DNA from: an uncultured Chloroflexota bacterium
GTDB lineage: Bacteria; Chloroflexota; Limnocylindria; Limnocylindrales; CSP1-4
Assembly (NCBI GenBank): GCA_903924005.1
Contig: CAIXZV010000554.1
Coordinates: 1 to 7,330 of the forward strand
DNA: 7,330 nt
Reading direction: 5' to 3'
Below are positions 1-6,143 of the stretch, one piece after another. Every line of letters starts with the position of its first letter. Within the stretch, counting starts at the first letter, position 1. The position numbers and the translations under genes are program-made. Below the pieces are notes generated by a model. It saw only the letters and a list, made by a program, of their open reading frames with translations, had not been told where the DNA came from and did not search any database.

Positions 1-15
1 CGACCCGCACGCCCC

Positions 16-1017
16 CTAGAGAGCCCACTGTCCGTCGCGGAAGATGTAGACGCCCGTGTCAAGGATCTGGAGCGTCGCGTTCCGCACGACACCGTCCAGG
101 TGCAGACGGCAGACGTTCTGGCCGCCCGGGTACGCGTTCTTGTTGTCGCCCATCGCGAAGTGGACGTTGCCGATGCGACCCTTCTCGGACGGGCTGCCCA
201 GGGGCGCCTTGTGGCTGGTCCCGAATGCGAACTCGCCGATCACCTCGACGTTGGGGACGCCCTCGATGACCTTCTCAAGCCGCTTCGCGTCCTCGCCGCC
301 CTCGATCTTGACGACCTTGCCGTTGCGCACGGTCCAGAAGATGGGGCTGGAGACGACGTCAACGCCGATCCCGAGCATGTTGCCGTCAACCGCGATGATG
401 CCCTCGGTCTTGTCCTCGACCGCGGCGTACGCAACCTCGGCCCAGAGCGGCAGCGGGCCCATCATCCAGCCGCGCTGGCGGAGCGGGGTGACCTGGAGCG
501 GCGGCCGCCCCTCGATGTTGACGATGACGTCCGTGCCGGACGGTCCGGTGACGCGGCACTGGGTGGCTCCCTTGAGCGCCTCCATTGCCTTCACGGCGCG
601 CTCCGTGGAGATGAGGATGTCGTCGAGGACGATGTCCCACTCGCCCATGCCGGGCTCGACGGACGCGATCTTGACGTTGTTGGCGCAGGACTCCTTGACG
701 GCGTCCACGTGCGCAAAGCGGTTGGCCCACTCAAGGTTGCAGACGATGATGATCTCGTCTGCCGCCAGCATGGCCTCGTGAAGGTTCTTGGGCGGGGCCA
801 TCGGGAACAGCGTGTCCGCAAGGCCGCGCCGGACCTGCATCTCGTTGTTCATGATGACCGGCCATGCCTCGCGCTCGGTTGCAACCTCGGCGATGGCGTG
901 CGCCAGGTGCTCGTGCTTGTCGTCGGTGATGATGGTGACAACGTCACCCTTCTCCACCGTGAAGCACGTGTTGACGATGAGTTCGGCGTGCTGCCGGATC
1001 TTCTCTGCTGTTGCCAT
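16..1017 (-). CDS. M29-type aminopeptidase-fold protein (AmpS / COG2309 family)
   Basis: A complete 333-residue protein with an ATG start and a TAG stop. It looks like the thermophilic metalloprotease M29 family (leucyl aminopeptidase, AmpS), which removes N-terminal amino acids in the cytoplasm using two metal ions. No signal peptide is seen. Candidate metal ligands follow the family pattern of two Glu, one His and a His-x-Asp: E194 (in LWAEVAYA), E262 (GEFAFG), H286 (VHFAMGDN), H306 and D308 (LHLDGVVRN). The same fold includes 2,5-dihydroxypyridine 5,6-dioxygenase (NicX). As I recall that enzyme, it has a His where this protein has E262, so a peptidase-like metal site is the better reading, but substrate is unknown. 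The start lies 6 bp after the stop of the flavin oxidoreductase gene. Its ribosome site (GAGG, 9 nt from ATG, or AGGA, 4 nt) overlaps that gene's end, which implies co-transcription and translational coupling. Confidence 0.85.
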   Translation of the reverse strand: MATAEKIRQHAELIVNTCFTVEKGDVVTIITDDKHEHLAHAIAEVATEREAWPVIMNNEMQVRRGLADTLFPMAPPKNLHEAMLAADEIIIVCNLEWANRFAHVDAVKESCANNVKIASVEPGMGEWDIVLDDILISTERAVKAMEALKGATQCRVTGPSGTDVIVNIEGRPPLQVTPLRQRGWMMGPLPLWAEVAYAAVEDKTEGIIAVDGNMLGIGVDVVSSPIFWTVRNGKVVKIEGGEDAKRLEKVIEGVPNVEVIGEFAFGTSHKAPLGSPSEKGRIGNVHFAMGDNKNAYPGGQNVCRLHLDGVVRNATLQILDTGVYIFRDGQWAL

Positions 1018-1023
1018 CGCGTC

Positions 1024-2073
1024 CTACCTCACTTCGATGCTGACGTCAGACCGGAGCACCGGCAGCACGTCTCGGGCAAACCGCTCCACCTGCCCGAACT
1101 GGTCGAGCGAGCCGAAACGGCAGATGAAGTGGTCCACGCCCGCAGCGGCAAAGGTCCGGAACCACTCGATGATCTGTTCTGGTGTGCCGACGGGTCCCCA
1201 GTTGGAGAGGTCCATCGCCTTGCTGAGCTCCGGGTAGTACTTGCCGATGTACTCGCCAAATGCCGTCCGGGCGCCCTCCTCGGAGTCGCCGATGTTTAGG
1301 GTGACCTGGTAGCTGACGGTCAGACGGTCCGCGTTGTCCCCGGTCTCTGCCGCAACGTCGCGGAAGTACCCGAGCTGTTCAACCAGCTCCTCGGGGTGCT
1401 TTGCGCGGCAGCACGTCATCCATCCTTCGCCGTACTTGAGGACCCGGCGGCACGCGCGCTTCATGGTCTGGACCATCTTCTCGTCCGCGGCGTTGGTGAT
1501 CAGCCGCGGGTTCGACACGATCCAGAAGGGGGGCGGCTGCTGGATGGGCATGAGCGGACCCATCTCCGTCCCGGAGAAGAAGGCGACGTCGTCGTAGTTG
1601 AAGTGCTCGCCGTGGAAGTTGGTCTTGCCGGCCGTCCACAGCTCGCGAATGACCGCGAGGCCCTCTTCAAAGATGGCGAAGCGCTTGTCGAAGTCCAGCC
1701 CGAGAGCGGCGAACTCGCGCTTGACGCCCACTTCGGGGTTGCCGGCGCAGGGGCCAAAGATGGTGCGGCCGTTCGACAGCACGTCGAGCGTGGCCCACTC
1801 CATCGCGAGGTACAGGGGGTTGCGGGGGGACGTCACCAGGCACGCGGTGCCAAGCTTGACCCGCTTCGTCCGCTGCGAGATGGCCGAGAGCAGCGAGATC
1901 GCCTCGTACCGCGGCTTGGAGAAGAGGCTGTCGCCAACCCACACGGACTCGAACCCCAGACCCTCGACCGTCTGCGACATGTCAAGCAGGTCCGAGATGC
2001 CGTAATCGCGGGCGATCAGGGGCTCACGGTTGTTGAGATTGACCCCGAACTCCAGCCGTTTCGCCTCGCCCAC
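1024..2073 (-). CDS. LLM-class flavin-dependent oxidoreductase (luciferase-like monooxygenase)
   Basis: A 349-residue protein of the bacterial luciferase-like (LLM) superfamily, a TIM-barrel enzyme that uses reduced FMN or F420. Typical stretches in order: GLGFESVWVGDSL (about residues 38-50), LSNGRTIFGPCAGNP (99-113, the usual LSgGR-GxGaG block), EFAALGLDFDKRFAIFEEGL (120-139), FHGEHF (153-158), PPPFWIVSNPR (180-190) and GTPEQIIEWFRTFAAAGVDHF (296-316). Length is normal for the family and no signal peptide is visible. The frame stays open upstream to a GTG at 2106. I chose the GTG at 2073 because GGAGG sits 5 nt before it and the predicted transcription start falls at about 2105, leaving no room for a leader on the longer form. 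Substrate and cofactor (FMN or F420) cannot be read from sequence. The downstream M29 gene follows after 6 bp. Confidence 0.9.
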   Translation of the reverse strand: MGEAKRLEFGVNLNNREPLIARDYGISDLLDMSQTVEGLGFESVWVGDSLFSKPRYEAISLLSAISQRTKRVKLGTACLVTSPRNPLYLAMEWATLDVLSNGRTIFGPCAGNPEVGVKREFAALGLDFDKRFAIFEEGLAVIRELWTAGKTNFHGEHFNYDDVAFFSGTEMGPLMPIQQPPPFWIVSNPRLITNAADEKMVQTMKRACRRVLKYGEGWMTCCRAKHPEELVEQLGYFRDVAAETGDNADRLTVSYQVTLNIGDSEEGARTAFGEYIGKYYPELSKAMDLSNWGPVGTPEQIIEWFRTFAAAGVDHFICRFGSLDQFGQVERFARDVLPVLRSDVSIEVR

Positions 2074-2078
2074 TAGAA

Positions 2079-2083
2079 CCTCC
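2079..2083 (-). promoter_or_regulatory. Shine-Dalgarno deciding the start of the flavin oxidoreductase
   Basis: On the minus strand the sequence reads GGAGG, then TTCTA, then GTG. A full GGAGG core with a 5-nt spacer is the strongest ribosome site seen in this window. It supports the GTG at 2073 over the in-frame GTG at 2106 and the in-frame ATG at 2085, neither of which has a comparable site. Confidence 0.75.
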
Positions 2084-2088
2084 ATGCA

Positions 2089-2107
2089 CGTGTTGACTGT
2101 CGACACG
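2089..2107. promoter_or_regulatory. 19-bp near-perfect palindrome, candidate operator
   Basis: Reads CGTGTTGAC-T-GTCGACACG on the plus strand. The two 9-bp arms are inverted copies with one mismatch around a single central base. It lies immediately downstream of the -10 box of the flavin oxidoreductase gene, over the predicted transcription start, and ends 5 bp before the ribosome site. This is where a dimeric repressor (for example TetR, GntR or LacI type) would block transcription. That a protein binds here is inference; no regulator gene is in the window. Confidence 0.5.
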
Positions 2108-2111
2108 GCGG

Positions 2112-2140
2112 ATCATACAGCCATCGGGTGGCCCCGTCAC
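2112..2140 (-). promoter_or_regulatory. Candidate sigma-70-type promoter for the flavin oxidoreductase and M29 genes
   Basis: On the minus strand, GTGACG (2140-2135, four of six matches to TTGACA) is followed after exactly 17 bp by TATGAT (2117-2112, five of six matches to TATAAT). The predicted transcription start is about 2104-2106. The leader would be about 32 nt and contain the GGAGG site. In DNA this GC-rich, an AT-rich -10 with proper spacing is notable. It implies the two-gene unit can be transcribed separately from the upstream M20 gene. Confidence 0.55.
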
Positions 2141-2239
2141 CCCCCATTCCTTGGGTTTTGGAGGCGTGTTTGGCCGCCGTCTCAGGCTTGGGCGTGGGCA
2201 GATCCGCGGCTGGGCAGCGTCCCTGGCGGCGGGGGAGCG

Positions 2240-3439
2240 TCAGGGTTTGGCGGGCTCCGAGGCGAGGGCGAGCAGGAGCCCGGCCAGGAGCGCTGCGCGG
2301 TCCGGGACCGACGCGAGGTCGAGGTACTCATCGGGGCTGTGGGCGCCGCCGCCGATTGGGCCAAGGCCGTCGAGGACAGGGATGCCGAGCGCTGCAATCC
2401 CGTTTGCGTCCGATGCGCCACCGGTTGCGATGGCGCGGACGACCAGCCCTAGGGCGGCCCCGACACGTGATGCGGTGTCCAGCAGCACGGCGCCGTCGGG
2501 TGTCACGGGCATCGGGTCAAACCTGCCGAGCGTGAGGAGCTCAAGGTGGACGCCGTCAACTGCAGGAGCGGCGGCAATTGCTGCCAGCGCAGCCTCGGCC
2601 TTCGCCAGCGTGACCGCGGTTGGCGCACGCAGGTCCAGTTCCAGTGCTGCGGCCGCCGGCACCATGTTGGGGCGTGACCCGCCATGGAGCGATCCAACCG
2701 AACAGGTCACCCCCGTCGCCGCATCCGTCAGCGCGTGGAGTGCAACTGTGGCGTGGGCAAGCGCCAGTACGGCGCTGCGACCGCGCTCCGGGTCCACGCC
2801 AGCGTGTGCGGCACGTCCGGTGGCGGTCAGGCGCGCCTGAACCATGCCCTTGCGTGCCGCGATCAGCTCGCCGCCCGGGCGCGCTGGCTCAAGGACAAGT
2901 GCGGCGTCGGCCGTGACTGCCTCCGCCCGAATAGCTGCGGAGCCAACCGGCGATCCGATCTCCTCGTCAGGGCTCAGGACCACCACAAGCCGGCCGGCGG
3001 CGACGACGGACCCCGTTGCCCGCGCAAGCGCATCGAGGGCGTGGACGAGCAGCACCAGACCGCCCTTCATGTCGGCGACGCCCGGGCCGGTGACGCGGCC
3101 GTCCGCGACCGCCATGGGGCGGGCGGCGGCCGTTCCGGCCTCGAAGACGGTGTCGAGATGGCCAACCACAAGGGTGGTCCTGCCGGGCCGCAGGCTGTCG
3201 AACCGGGCAACAACGGCTGCGGCCTGGCCGTCGCCCTCGGGCGACAGGGGAGGGTCAATCCCGAACCCAAGGGCGACCAGACGCGTTGCCACCGAGGCGC
3301 CGACACGCCGGACACCATCCGCGTCGCGCGTGCCGCTGTCGATTGCCGTGAGCAAGGCGAGGTCAGCCGTGTAGGCATCCAGTCGGCGTGCGACGTCGGC
3401 GCGAATGTCTGCAAGCAGCTCTTGGGTGGCGTCGGTCAT
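2240..3439 (-). CDS. M20 family metallopeptidase, glutamate carboxypeptidase (CPG2)-like
   Basis: A 399-residue zinc hydrolase of the M20 family, closest in motif layout to carboxypeptidase G2 and ArgE/DapE-like enzymes, which cleave amide bonds of N-acylated amino acids or C-terminal residues. Visible motifs: GHLDTVF (H94, D96), GVADMKGG (D123, bridging metal ligand), SPDEEIGSP (E159 catalytic base, E160 ligand), LEPARPGG (E184), GRAAHAG (H212, dimerisation-domain His that reaches into the active site) and GGGAHSPDEY (H367). All expected catalytic and metal residues are present. There is no signal peptide, so it should be cytoplasmic. The start is taken as the ATG at 3439; an in-frame ATG at 3451 would add MIGR. 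Neither has a clear ribosome site, and a TATGAT box 7 bp before 3439 points to leaderless initiation there. The frame stays open to 3781, but that part overlaps the ndk gene and is not believable as protein. Confidence 0.9.
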   Translation of the reverse strand: MTDATQELLADIRADVARRLDAYTADLALLTAIDSGTRDADGVRRVGASVATRLVALGFGIDPPLSPEGDGQAAAVVARFDSLRPGRTTLVVGHLDTVFEAGTAAARPMAVADGRVTGPGVADMKGGLVLLVHALDALARATGSVVAAGRLVVVLSPDEEIGSPVGSAAIRAEAVTADAALVLEPARPGGELIAARKGMVQARLTATGRAAHAGVDPERGRSAVLALAHATVALHALTDAATGVTCSVGSLHGGSRPNMVPAAAALELDLRAPTAVTLAKAEAALAAIAAAPAVDGVHLELLTLGRFDPMPVTPDGAVLLDTASRVGAALGLVVRAIATGGASDANGIAALGIPVLDGLGPIGGGAHSPDEYLDLASVPDRAALLAGLLLALASEPAKP

Positions 3440-3446
3440 GCGGCCG

Positions 3447-3452
3447 ATCATA
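3447..3452 (-). promoter_or_regulatory. Candidate -10 box of the M20 peptidase gene (leaderless)
   Basis: TATGAT on the minus strand (five of six matches to TATAAT), with 7 bp between it and the ATG at 3439. Transcription would begin at or within a base or two of the start codon, fitting the lack of a Shine-Dalgarno. The 12 bp from this box onward match the corresponding 12 bp of the flavin oxidoreductase promoter at 11 positions. No recognisable -35 hexamer is found at 16-18 bp spacing, so confidence is moderate. Confidence 0.4.
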
Positions 3453-3474
3453 GCGGCGCGGGCGCATGCCCCGG

Positions 3475-3504
3475 CCCGGCAGGGTGCCGCCCGGCAGGGT
3501 GCCG
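3475..3504. repeat. Exact 15-bp tandem duplication
   Basis: The unit CCCGGCAGGGTGCCG occurs twice head to tail; with one matching base on each side the period-15 match covers 3474-3505. It lies in the divergent intergenic region between the M20 gene and ndk, upstream of both. The unit itself can form a short hairpin (CGGCAGGGTGCCG, arms CGGC and GCCG). It may be a recent slippage event or a paired protein-binding site; nothing decides between them. Confidence 0.85.
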
Positions 3505-3601
3505 CGCGATCGGCAACGGGCGCGGTATCCTCGACCACCCGCGCCAGTCGGCCTCGAGTTCGCTTCCGGACCGTGCCACGGCGACGCACCCGAAGGCAAC
3601 C

Positions 3602-3632
3602 GCGACCCTCTCCGGGTCGCTCAAGCGAGAGG
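3602..3632 (+). promoter_or_regulatory. ndk leader: hairpin with competing ribosome-site-pairing fold
   Basis: A perfect 7-bp GC-rich hairpin (GCGACCC at 3602-3608, loop TCTCC, GGGTCGC at 3614-3620) ends 6 nt before the ndk ribosome site GAGAGG (3627-3632). CCTCTC at 3607-3612 is an exact reverse complement of that GAGAGG and could pair with it, helped by CGC (3618-3620) with GCG (3625-3627) around a TCAA loop. The two folds share bases and cannot coexist. The first leaves the ribosome site free and the second hides it. A regulatory role is inference. Confidence 0.4.
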
Positions 3633-3644
3633 CAACCAGACACC

Positions 3645-4112
3645 ATGGCTGAAGTCCAGCGAACCCTTCTCCTCGTCAAGCCCGACGGCGTCCAGCGCCT
3701 TCTCGTGGGCCGAGTGATCACCCGCTTTGAGGAGCGTGGCCTCAAGCTTGTCGGCCTCAAGCTGGTCCACGTGGACCGCACGCTTGCCGAGACGCATTAC
3801 GCCGCCCACAGCGAGAAGCCGTTCTTCAAGGGTCTCGTTGACTTCATCACGTCGGCTCCGCTTGTGGCGGCCGCCCTCGAGGGGCCCAACGCCATCGCCA
3901 TCGTCCGCGCCATGAACGGCGCAACACGCCCCCACGAGGCCGCTCCCGGCTCCATCCGCGGCGACTTTGCCGTGGAGACTGCCCAGAACCTCGTGCACGC
4001 CTCGGACAGCCCGGAGAGCGCGGCCGCAGAACTCGCCCTCTGGTTCGCCCCATCGGAGCTGCTCAGCTATGAGCGCGAGATCGATCGCTGGGTGCTGGCC
4101 CCGGCCGAGTAG
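3645..4112 (+). CDS. ndk: Nucleoside diphosphate kinase
   Basis: A complete 155-residue protein, ATG to TAG. It transfers the gamma-phosphate of ATP to other NDPs through a phospho-histidine, balancing the (d)NTP pools in the cytoplasm. Family marks: LLLVKPDGVQR (K12), HYAAHSEKPFF (51-61), DFITSAPLVA (66-75), the nucleotide-site loop GATRPHEAAPGSIRGDFAV (92-110), and the active-site signature NLVHASDSPESA (115-126) with catalytic H118. The residue after the His is Ala rather than the commoner Gly, which the family tolerates. After the usual end of the fold (ALWF, 131-134) there is an extension of about 20 residues with YEREIDRWV, as in several bacterial lineages. A GAGAGG ribosome site lies 12 nt before the ATG, rather far, and sits in the leader structure described separately. 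It stands alone on the plus strand, divergent from the M20 gene and convergent with the antiporter-like gene. Confidence 0.98.
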   Translation: MAEVQRTLLLVKPDGVQRLLVGRVITRFEERGLKLVGLKLVHVDRTLAETHYAAHSEKPFFKGLVDFITSAPLVAAALEGPNAIAIVRAMNGATRPHEAAPGSIRGDFAVETAQNLVHASDSPESAAAELALWFAPSELLSYEREIDRWVLAPAE

Positions 4113-4123
4113 CAGCAGGGTGT

Positions 4124-4152
4124 ACGGCGGGCAGCCAGTGGCCGTCCGCCGT
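4124..4152. terminator. Inverted repeat between convergent genes, possible terminator
   Basis: ACGGCGG (4124-4130) and CCGCCGT (4146-4152) form a perfect 7-bp GC stem around a 15-nt loop, in which GC and GC could add two pairs with a bulge. It lies in the 51-bp gap between the end of ndk and the end of the antiporter-like gene, where a shared terminator is expected. There is no T-run on either side, so it is not a textbook intrinsic terminator; it may only block or stabilise 3' ends. Confidence 0.35.
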
Positions 4153-4163
4153 CGCCCACTTGG

Positions 4164-6143
4164 CTAGTTGCCCTCGAGCCCTGCCGCCGACCCGCCGCCG
4201 GACTCGTTTGCGGCCTGGTTCACGTCGAGACCGCCATAGGCGATCAGCGCGCTCAGCAGGGCGAGCAGCAGCACCGCGGCGGAGAGAAACTCGGTTCGCC
4301 CGCGGCGCACTTCGTCAGCACTTGGGACAGCCGCGCGTCCCCGGACGGCGGCGGCGCGCAACCCGGCGCGAGCCCGATGCGCAGCGCTGCCCGCGCTCCT
4401 GGGCCTCATTGCGCTGACCAACGCCGGTCCAGCCACAGGGCTGGGGCTCTGTGTAGGCGCCGCCACCGCAACGATCATCGCCGCAGTAGTTGGCGCCCGC
4501 GAGGCCGAGGCCGCTGCCGCTGCTGACGCCGACGCTGCCCGCGCCCGGGCCGTCGCTGTGCGCGCCGCAGACGCCGGTCGCACGATGTCGGACGCCATCG
4601 CGGCATCGGGCTCAGCAGGAGCGCTTGCTGTCTCGCTCGCCGTCAGGGCTGCAGCGCTGCCATCCAACGGCGCGCCTCCGGCATTGACGGGATCGGGGAC
4701 CACGGTGGCTGCAGGAGCGACACGGCGCGCTTGGGCGGCGATCGATCTGCCAAGTTGCGCCAGATGGCGCCGGGCCGTCTGGGCACGCCCGCCAAAGTGG
4801 TAGCGGAAGCGCTCGGGCTCGGCACGGTGGACGTTCGCCGCCGGCTGCCCAATCCCAACCAGCAAGACGCGCACATAGGTTGGGAGGGTGAGGAACCCTG
4901 CCACCAGCAAGAGCGTGGCCCACGGGTCCACGACAGCCGTCTGCGGAAGCAGGTTTCGGACCTCAAAGCTCACCCAGCCCGGGAGCCCAAACGTTGCGAG
5001 GGCGATAATGAGCAGCCCGACGGCAAGGACGGGTGCCCGCCGCGCCCAACCCCGCAGATCGGGGATGGCCTTGGTAAGGAACCGGTCCTCCATCACCGCG
5101 CTCCATGCCCCAAGCGCCGTCTTGGAGACGAGCACCACCACAAGCCAGGCGCGTGCCGGGCCCGACGTGATGGGATCAAGCGCTGCAAGGGCGACAACGG
5201 CGAAGGCGCTGTCCGCGGCGATCAGGTAGGCGATGCCATGACGCAGGTCGTCGGTGATGAACGCCGCCAACGCTGCGCCGCCAAGACCCACGAGCGCAAG
5301 GATGACGAGCGCGGCCCGCTCGACGTCGAGGGGAAACGCCAGCGGCGCAACCAGGCCGTTTGCGACGGCCAGGGCAGCAACCGTGAGCGGGAGCGGGATC
5401 CACGCGGCAACCAGAGGCAGGCCGATTGGAGGCGTGACGTCGGCGAGGCGCGCCAGGCGCAGATGGAACGGAACCGCGCCTGAGCGGACCGCCACTGCCA
5501 GACCTAGGAAAACCGCCGCAAGCCCCACAACCGCCGCCGTGGGGCTGCCGTTCTCGGGGATGGCTGCCGACGGGTCCGCGAAGACGATGCGCGTGACCAC
5601 CTGGGTGGCAGCAGCGGCCAACGCCACCAGTGCGCCGGTGATCAGGCTGCCGCGCAGCTCGCGCAGCGCCGGGTAGGTTCGCCCGGGACGGCGGCGTGCG
5701 AGCACCAGAGGAATGGCGACAAGACCCGTGCCGGCGGCGCCAAGCGCCGCGACGATCGGCTGGGAGGCCGAGAGGGCGACTGTGGTCCCACCTGTAGCAG
5801 CAAGAAGCGCCGGGAGGAGCCCGGGCAGTTCGCTGAAGCCGCCCAGCAGCCACGCCATCGCGGCAAGCACGGCGGCCATTGAGGCGATCAGCCCCACCAC
5901 CAGGCGCACGTACGAGCCCGGGATGAGCGATCCTCCCCACGCGCTGCCCGCGGGGATGGACGGATCCGCGCCGGGGACGGGTTGCGTGGGCCCTGCGCCA
6001 TTGACCGCGAGCACCGCGATCAGGACCAGTGCGAGGACGCCACCGCCCGCCGCGACGCGTCCGGCCCGGCCGCCGCGCGGCAAGCCGTACGCAGTTCCAG
6101 CGGCGCCCAGTGCGGCGATAAGCAGCATGAGGGTGATGGTCAC
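4164..6143 (-). CDS. Divergent NuoN/NuoM-like (proton antiporter family) membrane protein with Ala-rich tail
   Basis: A 659-residue protein with a GTG start and a TAG stop. Residues 1-434 form many hydrophobic helices in the layout of the antiporter-like subunits of complex I, Mrp antiporters and membrane hydrogenases. Recognisable family stretches are AVPFHLRLARLADVTPPIGL (223-242, like PFHLWLPDAHxxAPTP), DDLRHGIAYLIAADSAFAVV (298-317, like the KRLLAYSSIAHxGY block) and DLRGWARRAPVLAVGLLI (362-379, like dLrGLarrxPxLAxxl), then GLPGWVSFEVRNLL (386-399). The usual Glu of helix 5 and the usual Lys of the mid-membrane path are not found at the aligned places, so proton pumping is doubtful. Residues 435-475 are Arg-rich, 480-610 are low-complexity Ala/Pro/Ser/Arg, 618-636 form one more helix, and the last 23 residues are polar. 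Its start overlaps the upstream gene's stop (GTGA), implying translational coupling. Name NuoN would be too specific. Confidence 0.7.
   Translation of the reverse strand: MTITLMLLIAALGAAGTAYGLPRGGRAGRVAAGGGVLALVLIAVLAVNGAGPTQPVPGADPSIPAGSAWGGSLIPGSYVRLVVGLIASMAAVLAAMAWLLGGFSELPGLLPALLAATGGTTVALSASQPIVAALGAAGTGLVAIPLVLARRRPGRTYPALRELRGSLITGALVALAAAATQVVTRIVFADPSAAIPENGSPTAAVVGLAAVFLGLAVAVRSGAVPFHLRLARLADVTPPIGLPLVAAWIPLPLTVAALAVANGLVAPLAFPLDVERAALVILALVGLGGAALAAFITDDLRHGIAYLIAADSAFAVVALAALDPITSGPARAWLVVVLVSKTALGAWSAVMEDRFLTKAIPDLRGWARRAPVLAVGLLIIALATFGLPGWVSFEVRNLLPQTAVVDPWATLLLVAGFLTLPTYVRVLLVGIGQPAANVHRAEPERFRYHFGGRAQTARRHLAQLGRSIAAQARRVAPAATVVPDPVNAGGAPLDGSAAALTASETASAPAEPDAAMASDIVRPASAARTATARARAASASAAAAASASRAPTTAAMIVAVAAPTQSPSPVAGPALVSAMRPRSAGSAAHRARAGLRAAAVRGRAAVPSADEVRRGRTEFLSAAVLLLALLSALIAYGGLDVNQAANESGGGSAAGLEGN

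Noticed and set aside
100..1299. Long plus-strand open frame of 399 codons opposite the M29 gene
   Set aside because: It is antisense to a gene with clear family motifs, its product is rich in Arg, Asp, Leu and Val with no recognisable domain, and it runs past the M29 start into the next gene. Such frames are common in GC-rich DNA.
964..2097. The 12-mer GCACGTGTTGAC occurs at 964-975 and 2086-2097, the second overlapping the candidate operator
   Set aside because: A single 12-bp match between two places in 7 kb is expected by chance at this base composition, and the first copy lies inside coding sequence without the second palindrome arm.
2107..2239. Intrinsic terminator after the M20 gene
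   Set aside because: No stem followed by a T-run was found on the minus strand between the M20 stop and the next promoter, so read-through into the oxidoreductase gene remains possible.
3526..3531. TATCCT as a -10 box for ndk
   Set aside because: Four of six matches only, with GC-rich sequence and no -35-like hexamer at the proper spacing. The ndk promoter could be here, but the sequence does not support a call.
2684..3652. Plus-strand open frame of 322 codons opposite the M20 gene
   Set aside because: The opposite strand carries all M20 catalytic motifs in order; this frame has no motif and ends inside ndk. It is a GC-driven shadow.
3440..3781. Upstream extension of the M20 frame to a start at 3781
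   Set aside because: The extra 114 residues are Arg-rich, lie before the normal M20 N-terminus, and would overlap the first 137 bp of ndk and its leader on the opposite strand.
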